A stretch of 8,871 nt of DNA from Pseudomonadota bacterium. GTDB lineage: Bacteria; Pseudomonadota; Gammaproteobacteria; Pseudomonadales; Pseudohongiellaceae. Of the stretch, positions 1 through 4,552 are shown one piece after another. Under the pieces are notes generated by a model. That model made no database searches. It saw nothing but the letters and a program-made list of their open reading frames with translations, and was not told the origin of the DNA. The number at the start of each line of letters is the position of its first letter. The first letter of the stretch is position 1. The DNA lies in the NCBI GenBank assembly GCA_022563075.1, contig JADFOC010000072.1:1-8871 (forward strand), in the 5' to 3' direction. The translations under genes were made by a program, and so were the position numbers.

Positions 1-35
1 ACCTGGGTACGCGGCTGGTGGCCTGGTTGGAAATA

Positions 36-60
36 AGTGACGAGATCACTATTTTATTTT
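36..60 (+). terminator. weak hairpin plus T-rich tail, possible terminator of a truncated upstream gene
   Basis: A perfect 5-bp stem (AGTGA at 36-40, TCACT at 46-50) closes a 5-base loop and is followed directly by ATTTTATTTT. That is a minimal Rho-independent layout for transcription entering from the left. One reading frame running in from the window edge stops at TAA 34-36, just before the stem; a second frame stops at 38-40 and a third at 60-62. The tail is too short to recognise any protein. The stem is AT-rich and weak, so this may be chance. Confidence 0.3.
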
Positions 61-152
61 AGGATTTTGTAACCCTTTTGCCGTGGCCGGCGTTTAATAG
101 GTAATTGGCTAATTTAGTCATCCAATTTACTGGAAATATTAGTTTACTGCGT

Positions 153-165
153 AGAGCGGAGCTCT
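153..165 (+). repeat. small hairpin just upstream of the small ORF's ribosome binding site
   Basis: AGAGC (153-157) and GCTCT (161-165) form a perfect 5-bp stem with a 3-base loop. The stem ends one base before TAGGA, the ribosome binding site of the small ORF that starts at 178. It could influence translation start, but so short a stem may be fortuitous. Confidence 0.3.
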
Positions 166-177
166 TAGGACGAATCC

Positions 178-333
178 ATGAACATCATCAGCGGTACCAC
201 ACATAATCTGGTCCATGTCTTCAAACACTACGTCTGCATGCGTATGCAGTTCAGAAGCAGCGTGCTAAAAGAATCCGCTAACGACGAGGCGCAAGACAAG
301 CGTATCCAACAATACTGTGCAACCAAACACTGA
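178..333 (+). CDS. hypothetical small protein (51 aa)
   Basis: This is an unrecognised short open reading frame. ATG at 178 is preceded by AGGA (167-170) with a 7-base spacer, one of the best ribosome binding sites in the window. By hand count, GC is about 48% at codon position 1, 32% at position 2 and 62% at position 3, the pattern expected of real coding sequence at this genome GC level. The product starts MNIISGTTHNLVHVFKHYVC and is polar. It is rich in His, Gln, Asn, Ser and Lys, has two Cys (residues 20 and 47), a basic middle and a charged C-terminal third. There is no signal peptide or membrane segment. It stands alone, convergent with the DUF1015 gene, whose stop lies 96 bases beyond its own. 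I assign no function; it may be lineage-restricted. The call rests on the ribosome binding site and codon pattern only. Confidence 0.55.
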   Translation: MNIISGTTHNLVHVFKHYVCMRMQFRSSVLKESANDEAQDKRIQQYCATKH

Positions 334-343
334 GTTTCGCTAT

Positions 344-362
344 CTTAAGCTCGGCGCTTGAG
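344..362. repeat. hairpin downstream of the 51-aa ORF
   Basis: CTTAAGC (344-350) pairs with GCTTGAG (356-362) through seven pairs including one G-T wobble, around a 5-base loop. It lies 10 bases after the small ORF stop and between two convergent genes. No T-run follows on either strand, so it is not a canonical terminator, though it could still protect a 3' end. Confidence 0.35.
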
Positions 363-429
363 GCCCACCGCAACCACTAGCAATATTGCCTGCCTGTCAT
401 CAACCAAGGCCCGGTCGATCGAATAAATT

Positions 430-1683
430 TCAGTCCAACATGTGCACCACCAGGCCACTCTTGAGCTTGGGCTCAAACCAGGTGGACTTTGGCGGCATGA
501 CTTCATTGGCATCCGCGATCGCCATCAGGCTTTCGATAGAAGTTGGGTAGAGTGCGAATGCCGCTTGCCAGTCACCGGAATCGACCCGTTTCTCTAATTC
601 TTTCAATCCACGAATCCCGCCGATAAAATCCACGCGCTGGTCGGTACGTTGGTCCTCGATCGCCAGCAATGGACTAAAGATGCTGTCCTGCATGATGCTG
701 ACGTCCAGACTCTGTACCGGGTCACTGTTATCGATTCGATCCAGCAGATTTTGATTCGCCGTCAGTTTGTACCATCTTCCTGCAAGATAAAAACCGAACT
801 CTCTGGTGTTGACGGGTTTTGCTTCTATGACATCGACTTCTTCGATGTCGAAATCATTCCTCAACTTATCCAGAAACTGTACCGCATCGTCTCCATTGAG
901 ATCCTTAACCACGCGGTTGTAGTCGAGTATCTGTATCTGGTTGTCGGGAATCAAAACCACCAGGAAATAATTGTAGGACTCATCGCCGGTGTGCTGTTTA
1001 TTTCTCGACTGATACAGATGTTTAATTCGTGAGGCCGCCGCAGAGCGATGGTGCCCATCGGCCACATACAAATACTTCACTGCGGCAAAGGCTGCTTCAA
1101 TTTTTGCCGATAGCGTGAGATCCTCGACCACCCAAAAAACATGATGCGTGCCGTCCTCCGCATCGAAGTCATACTCAGGTGCCGACTCGGTGACTTGGCC
1201 GATCAGGCTATCGATGTCGCTGTCGGCCTTATAGGTGAGAAAAACTGGTCCTACCTGGGCGGCCAATGCATCCATGTGCAGCACTCGATCATCTTCTTTT
1301 TCCGGGCGTGTAAACTCATGCTTCTTGATCCGGTTCTGTTCATAGGCATCGACCGAAGCAACCGCCACCAGGCCTACTTGCTCATGACTCCCCATCACCT
1401 GCTTGTAGACATAGAGCCTTTCATCCCGGTCTTGCCGCAGCGTTCCCTGTTCGATAAAGCGATTTAGATTTTCACGGCCTTTGGCATAGACGGCCTCATC
1501 GTGAATGCCGATGGAAGCATCAACATCCACTTCGGGCTTGTTGATATGGAGAAAACTGTGGGGATTCACACTTGCCAGTGCTGAGGCTTCTGCCCTGTTC
1601 AAGACATCATAAGGGTGGGATGCTACCTGTGCGGCTAACTCGCGGGCAGGACGTAATCCTCGAAAGGGTCTAATCAGTTTCAT
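430..1683 (-). CDS. DUF1015 (COG4198) family protein
   Basis: This 417-aa protein is full length for the DUF1015 family, which runs to about 400-430 aa. Family marks are visible: the N-terminal IRPFRGLRP region, PYDVL (residues 24-28), a basic/acidic block KKHEFTRPEKEDDR (120-133), and ADGHHR (208-213), the strongest signature, followed by SAAASR. No signal peptide or membrane helix is seen, so it should be cytoplasmic. The biochemical role is not established. From memory, members sit beside serA/serC in some Firmicutes and Thermotogae, and the DGHHR motif recalls ParB/sulfiredoxin-fold serine kinases such as SerK/SbnI. A nucleotide-dependent small-molecule role is therefore my inference only. 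The ATG (1683) has GGA seven bases upstream. The gene follows recX on the same strand after 175 bases and probably has its own promoter. Family confidence is high; function is unknown. Confidence 0.9.
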   Translation of the reverse strand: MKLIRPFRGLRPARELAAQVASHPYDVLNRAEASALASVNPHSFLHINKPEVDVDASIGIHDEAVYAKGRENLNRFIEQGTLRQDRDERLYVYKQVMGSHEQVGLVAVASVDAYEQNRIKKHEFTRPEKEDDRVLHMDALAAQVGPVFLTYKADSDIDSLIGQVTESAPEYDFDAEDGTHHVFWVVEDLTLSAKIEAAFAAVKYLYVADGHHRSAAASRIKHLYQSRNKQHTGDESYNYFLVVLIPDNQIQILDYNRVVKDLNGDDAVQFLDKLRNDFDIEEVDVIEAKPVNTREFGFYLAGRWYKLTANQNLLDRIDNSDPVQSLDVSIMQDSIFSPLLAIEDQRTDQRVDFIGGIRGLKELEKRVDSGDWQAAFALYPTSIESLMAIADANEVMPPKSTWFEPKLKSGLVVHMLD

Positions 1684-1787
1684 TAACCATTCCAGCTATT
1701 GCTAAGTTTTTGCGGTTAACCTTTGTTGCCGTAGATGAGGGTATCACTCATTCGCCCTTAAGCGGCGCGTTTCATTTTTGGCGCACA

Positions 1788-1817
1788 ATTATAATCCATT
1801 ACTCAGCTTCTTATTAC
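1788..1817 (-). promoter_or_regulatory. candidate promoter for the DUF1015 gene
   Basis: On the minus strand a perfect TATAAT (1788-1793) lies about 105 bases before the DUF1015 start. The only -35-like element at acceptable distance is GTAATA (1812-1817, 18-base spacer), which is poor. The -10 lies within the palindrome ATTATAAT (1788-1795), so a plus-strand reading is equally possible. It supports independent expression of the DUF1015 gene but is unproven. Confidence 0.25.
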
Positions 1818-1859
1818 TGGTGATTGTTTAAATTTTACAGATTGAGCAACGAGGGAGTT

Positions 1860-2384
1860 TTAAGTGGCTAACTTATGTTTTAGAGCCTGTTTAATCTCCA
1901 GCGGTGTAAATCCCCTGGATTCAAGAAACCACACAAGCCTTCTATGCTGCTTCGAACCATAGGCAATCGAGTCACCGCCAGCCAGCTTCTTCAACAAATG
2001 CGCCTGTATTATTTTTATCCAGTCTGAATCATCTTCGATCAAGTATCTCTCAAGGATCGATAGTTCGACCCGCCTGCTTAATAATTCCGCCTGGATGTGA
2101 AGATAGCCGAAACCCTTCGCTTTTCGATAGCGCACATAGGCCTCGGTGAAACGGTCGTCTGATTGCAAATTTTGTTCGCGCAGTTTAAATAGCACCTCAT
2201 CGATCGCCACCGAGCTAACAGCCGGAAATTTTTTCGAGAGCTTTTGTTGTAATTCAAACAGAGAGTGTTCCCGGCGAGCCAAGAAATCCATGGCGGCCCG
2301 CCGGAGAACGGGGACATCGTTTGCAGAAGGATTACCGCTCCTCTCGAGCGGCCCGAAAGTATCCTCAATGGCATTCAATCTCAT
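1860..2384 (-). CDS. recX: RecX, regulatory protein of RecA
   Basis: RecX binds RecA filaments, blocks their extension and inhibits ATPase and coprotease activity, damping recombination and SOS induction. The 174-aa product is normal length (E. coli 166 aa). It shows the family's repeated three-helix pattern: ARREHSLFELQQKL (residues 36-49), then DDRFTEAYVRYRKAKGFGYL (76-95) leading into HIQAEL, and RRLVWFLESRGFTPLEIKQA (148-167). The ATG at 2384 is supported by an in-frame TGA only a few bases upstream. Only 29 bases separate it from the recA stop and I see no terminator there, so recA and recX should be cotranscribed. The only ribosome binding site candidate is a GGA 11 bases before the start. 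This weak signal suits low RecX levels relative to RecA. Control by the LexA boxes upstream of recA is inferred. Confidence 0.95.
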   Translation of the reverse strand: MRLNAIEDTFGPLERSGNPSANDVPVLRRAAMDFLARREHSLFELQQKLSKKFPAVSSVAIDEVLFKLREQNLQSDDRFTEAYVRYRKAKGFGYLHIQAELLSRRVELSILERYLIEDDSDWIKIIQAHLLKKLAGGDSIAYGSKQHRRLVWFLESRGFTPLEIKQALKHKLAT

Positions 2385-2413
2385 GGTTCAGAGAATCCAT
2401 CACTGGCAGTGGA

Positions 2414-3508
2414 TCACAGCTTACTGGCTTTTTTCGCGTCAGCCAACACGATAACGTCGTCATTGGCAGGTTCTGCTTCCTGCTTGTCCTCTGACTCGGC
2501 AGTCTGCTTATCGTCTCCGAGCAACTGTGCACGAATTGTCTTTTCGATTTCGACAGCGATAGTCGGATTTTCTTCCAGAAACAGTGCCACGTTCTTCTTG
2601 CCCTGACCGATCTTCTCTCCCTGATAGGCGTACCAGGCTCCTGATTTCTCGATCAATCCCTGCTTAACACCCAGATCGATGACTTCACCTAAGTGATAAA
2701 TACCGACGCCATATATGATCTGGAATTCGGCTTGTCTGAATGGCGGCGCCACCTTGTTCTTCACGACTTTCACTCGAGTCTCATTACCTACTACTTCGTC
2801 GCCTTCCTTGATCGCCCCAATGCGGCGTATGTCGAGCCGTACTGAAGCGTAGAACTTCAAGGCATTACCACCTGTAGTAGTCTCGGGGGAACCGAACACG
2901 ACGCCAATCTTCATCCGAATCTGATTGATGAATATCACCAGTGTATTTGAATTCTTGATGTTGGCGGTCATTTTACGCAAGGCCTGGGACATGAGTCGGG
3001 CCTGCAACCCCATATGATGGTCGCCCATCTCCCCTTCTATTTCCGCCTTCGGGGTTAACGCCGCCACCGAATCGATGACGACTACGTCCAGCGCACCGGA
3101 GCGCACCACCATGTCACAGATTTCCAAGGCCTGCTCACCGGTATCTGGCTGGCTCACCAGAAGATTGTCCACATCTACTCCAAGGTTCTTGGCATAGATT
3201 GGATCCAGTGCATGTTCGGCGTCGATGAAGGCACAAGTGCCACCCGTCTTTTGTGCTTCGGCAATGACCTGCAGAGCCAAGGTGGTTTTGCCGGATGATT
3301 CCGGGCCGTAAATTTCGACGACACGACCACGCGGCAAACCGCCTATACCCAACGCCACATCCAGGCCCAGTGATCCGGTGGAGATCGCGGGAATCGGTTC
3401 GAGATCGGTGTCACCGAGGCGCATTATGGAACCTTTGCCAAACTGTCTTTCGATTTGCGACAGAGTTGCCGCCAATGCCTTCTCTTTGCTGCTGCTATCT
3501 TCAATCAT
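2414..3508 (-). CDS. recA: RecA recombinase / SOS coprotease
   Basis: RecA polymerises on single-stranded DNA, drives ATP-dependent homologous pairing and strand exchange, and stimulates LexA self-cleavage. The 364-aa product is slightly longer than the E. coli protein (353 aa). Visible parts are the N-terminal polymerisation helix, Walker A GPESSGKT (residues 68-75), catalytic Glu98 in DAEHA, Walker B around VVVIDS (142-147), DNA-binding loop L1 (about 158-167), and loop L2 starting at NQIRMKIG with Gln196 as the ATP-sensing residue. The acidic C-terminal tail (about 332-351) is also present. L1 reads GDHHMG where E. coli has GDSHMG. The start is secure: AAGGA (3516-3520) lies 7 bases before the ATG. 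Two SOS boxes lie about 295-350 bases upstream, and recX follows after 29 bases. Confidence 0.99.
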   Translation of the reverse strand: MIEDSSSKEKALAATLSQIERQFGKGSIMRLGDTDLEPIPAISTGSLGLDVALGIGGLPRGRVVEIYGPESSGKTTLALQVIAEAQKTGGTCAFIDAEHALDPIYAKNLGVDVDNLLVSQPDTGEQALEICDMVVRSGALDVVVIDSVAALTPKAEIEGEMGDHHMGLQARLMSQALRKMTANIKNSNTLVIFINQIRMKIGVVFGSPETTTGGNALKFYASVRLDIRRIGAIKEGDEVVGNETRVKVVKNKVAPPFRQAEFQIIYGVGIYHLGEVIDLGVKQGLIEKSGAWYAYQGEKIGQGKKNVALFLEENPTIAVEIEKTIRAQLLGDDKQTAESEDKQEAEPANDDVIVLADAKKASKL

Positions 3509-3515
3509 AGTTGTG

Positions 3516-3520
3516 TCCTT
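3516..3520 (-). promoter_or_regulatory. recA ribosome binding site
   Basis: AAGGA on the minus strand with a 7-base spacer to the recA ATG. It fixes the start and lies in the possible loop of a hairpin formed by AGTTGT (minus strand, 3540 to 3535) and ACAACT (3514 to 3509). Confidence 0.85.
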
Positions 3521-3689
3521 GATATTGCATTATTACAACTGAAGCCTGGTTCCATGAGTAATGCAGTTGTGACGCCCAGTTGTCTGAGCCCTAAATAGTA
3601 GCCTGTCCCCAGCCACTTACTAAATTTCTCTTAATCCCTCTTCTCTTGCCTTAACTTATTTAATTTTCTCTGCCGTCTCTGGTGGCTTG

Positions 3690-3745
3690 AACTCGATGTT
3701 ACCCGTAGTACTGTCGACAGGGTGCACCGAGGGCAACATCGAGTT
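3690..3745. repeat. large inverted repeat in the recA leader
   Basis: AACTCGATGTT (3690-3700) and AACATCGAGTT (3735-3745) are perfect 11-bp inverted arms. One mismatched position further in, CCC (3702-3704) and GGG (3731-3733) extend the stem. The interior holds two more perfect palindromes, CTGTCGACAG (3711-3720) and GGTGCACC (3721-3728). No T-run follows on either strand, so it does not look like a Rho-independent terminator. It could be an RNA structure in the recA leader, a protein-binding site, or a copy of a dispersed palindromic element. Confidence 0.75.
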
Positions 3746-3752
3746 TAGCCAT
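3699..3752 (-). CDS. possible 17-codon leader peptide upstream of recA
   Basis: A minus-strand ORF runs from ATG (3752) to TAA (3699) and encodes MAKLDVALGAPCRQYYG. It starts just before the large inverted repeat and ends as the second arm begins, so a translating ribosome would melt the hairpin. That geometry recalls attenuation leaders. The upstream sequence offers only a weak AAGA ribosome binding site. An ORF this short arises easily by chance, so this is a speculative entry. Confidence 0.2.
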   Translation of the reverse strand: MAKLDVALGAPCRQYYG

Positions 3753-3800
3753 TATTCAATTCTTGCTGCTGTATTGCCTGTGTGACCGCCTATTTTGTTT

Positions 3801-3820
3801 CACTGTATATATAGACAGTA
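3801..3820. promoter_or_regulatory. LexA (SOS) box, recA-proximal
   Basis: The 20 bases match the E. coli LexA consensus TACTG(TA)5CAGTA at 18 positions by hand alignment, with the required CTGT-N8-ACAG core at 3803-3818. It lies about 290 bases upstream of the recA ATG. TATATA inside the box, read on the minus strand with TTGTTT 16 bases upstream, could serve as the -10, so LexA would occlude RNA polymerase. LexA itself is not in the window. Confidence 0.9.
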
Positions 3821-3838
3821 CGAATTTAAACAAATTAT

Positions 3839-3858
3839 TACTGTATATACAACCAGTA
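3839..3858. promoter_or_regulatory. LexA (SOS) box, recA-distal
   Basis: This is a second match to the LexA consensus, 17 of 20 positions, with core CTGT-N8-CCAG (3841-3856) carrying one substitution in the right half. Its centre is 38 bases from that of the first box. AATAAT just downstream on the minus strand could be a -10, as in E. coli recA where the box sits between -35 and -10. Two boxes suggest cooperative or graded repression of recA-recX. Confidence 0.8.
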
Positions 3859-3894
3859 TATTGGCCGAAACCAAAATTCCTTTAACTTTCCGCG

Positions 3895-4383
3895 TTAGCC
3901 CACCAGAGTAACGCTACCTTGCAAGGCAGCGGCGACTGTGGCCAATCTCACCGCCTCCCGGTCACCGCTAAAGTGGAAGCATTTGGCAGTGGCCTTATCC
4001 TCCCATTGCCAACCTATCCATACCGTACCTACCGGCTTCTCCTGGGATCCGCCATCGGGCCCGGCAATGCCACTGACGGCGACGGCGACATTGGCACGAC
4101 TGTTGGCAATAGCGCCCTGAGTCATGGCCAGAACCGTCTCTTCGCTGACGGCACCGGGTCCTTCGAGCGCAAAATAGGCTGCCGGCACCGCCAGCAATCG
4201 CTGCTTGGCGGCGTTGGAATAAGTCACAAAGCCAGTATCGAACCAATTGGAACTGCCCGCCTCGGCCGTCAAGCATTGCGCTATCCAGCCACCAGTACAG
4301 GATTCGGCGGTAGCCATGATTAATTTCTTCGCCAGAAGTCGTTCCGCTAACTGATGCACCAGCACCGCAATCGAGTCACTCAT
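3895..4383 (-). CDS. pncC: PncC / CinA C-terminal domain, nicotinamide-nucleotide amidohydrolase
   Basis: Family members hydrolyse nicotinamide mononucleotide (NMN) to nicotinate mononucleotide and ammonia, recycling for NAD synthesis the NMN released by DNA ligase and other reactions. The 162-aa product is a stand-alone CinA C-terminal domain (E. coli PncC, also called YgaD, 165 aa) without the N-terminal MoCF-like half of full CinA. Signature motifs are present: ATAESCTGG (residues 24-32, with the nucleophilic Ser28), TYSN (54-57), AVSGIAGPDGG (102-112), KPVGTVWI (116-123) and DREAVR (141-146). It lies upstream of recA on the same strand, as in E. coli and Pseudomonas, but the recA SOS promoter is in the gap after it, so coexpression is not required. 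The ATG at 4383 gives normal length. The ribosome binding site is poor, with GGGG only two bases from the ATG. Confidence 0.93.
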   Translation of the reverse strand: MSDSIAVLVHQLAERLLAKKLIMATAESCTGGWIAQCLTAEAGSSNWFDTGFVTYSNAAKQRLLAVPAAYFALEGPGAVSEETVLAMTQGAIANSRANVAVAVSGIAGPDGGSQEKPVGTVWIGWQWEDKATAKCFHFSGDREAVRLATVAAALQGSVTLVG

Positions 4384-4465
4384 AGCCCCATGGTATCCAG
4401 TTACCCATGAATAAAACAGCGGTGTTATCGCAATTATTATTGGTGGCTGCCCAGCCCTGTTTCAA

Positions 4466-4493
4466 TTGGCACAAATACCAGTCCACGTAAAAT
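4466..4493 (+). promoter_or_regulatory. candidate sigma-70 promoter for mutS
   Basis: TTGGCA (4466-4471) and TAAAAT (4488-4493) each match the sigma-70 hexamers at five of six positions and are 16 bases apart. They lie in the 169-base gap between the divergent pncC and mutS genes, about 60 bases before the mutS start. This is the best plus-strand match I found there. Confidence 0.45.
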
Positions 4494-4552
4494 CGCAAAC
4501 CGTGTAGAATTCCAAGCTTGGCATTAACTCATAGAAAATAATACGTAATACC

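Larger units (their letters stand above)
3509..3894 (-). other. 386-base recA upstream region and leader
   Basis: No gene of normal size lies between pncC and recA. In the recA direction the region holds two LexA boxes (3839-3858, then 3801-3820), a possible 17-codon leader ORF (3752 to 3699), a large inverted repeat (3690-3745), and a purine-rich, C-poor leader stretch (3680 to 3621). Last come short repeats able to form competing hairpins next to the recA ribosome binding site. If transcription starts near the LexA boxes, the leader is roughly 290 nucleotides, much longer than E. coli's. No convincing second promoter was found nearer recA; TTAGTA and TACTAT spaced 17 bases apart (about 3595-3625) are weak matches. 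Confidence 0.7.

Noticed and set aside
1..62. C-terminal coding fragment entering from the left edge
   Set aside because: All three plus frames stop within 62 bases and none gives enough residues to identify a protein or choose a frame, so no CDS is called.
126..149. Direct repeat TTTACTG at 126-132 and 143-149 upstream of the small ORF
   Set aside because: Seven-base copies 17 bases apart in AT-rich DNA are easily explained by chance, and no promoter hexamers of quality coincide with them.
151..180. tRNA-like hairpin near GTAGAGCGGAGCTCTTAGGA
   Set aside because: No acceptor stem, T-arm GGTTCGA-like sequence or CCA end can be drawn around it; it is a simple 5-bp hairpin.
649..1467. Plus-strand open frames of 127 and 108 codons inside the DUF1015 gene
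   Set aside because: They lie opposite a clearly conserved family protein, show no recognisable motif, and are expected antisense shadows.
2385..2413. Possible terminator or attenuator between recA and recX (CACTG-C-CAGTG)
   Set aside because: The symmetric sequence has a one-base centre, so only a tiny stem can form, and no T-run follows.
3690..3745. Reading the large inverted repeat as a pncC terminator
   Set aside because: No T-run follows the stem on the minus strand, and the recA SOS boxes lie between it and pncC, so it is inside the likely recA transcript.
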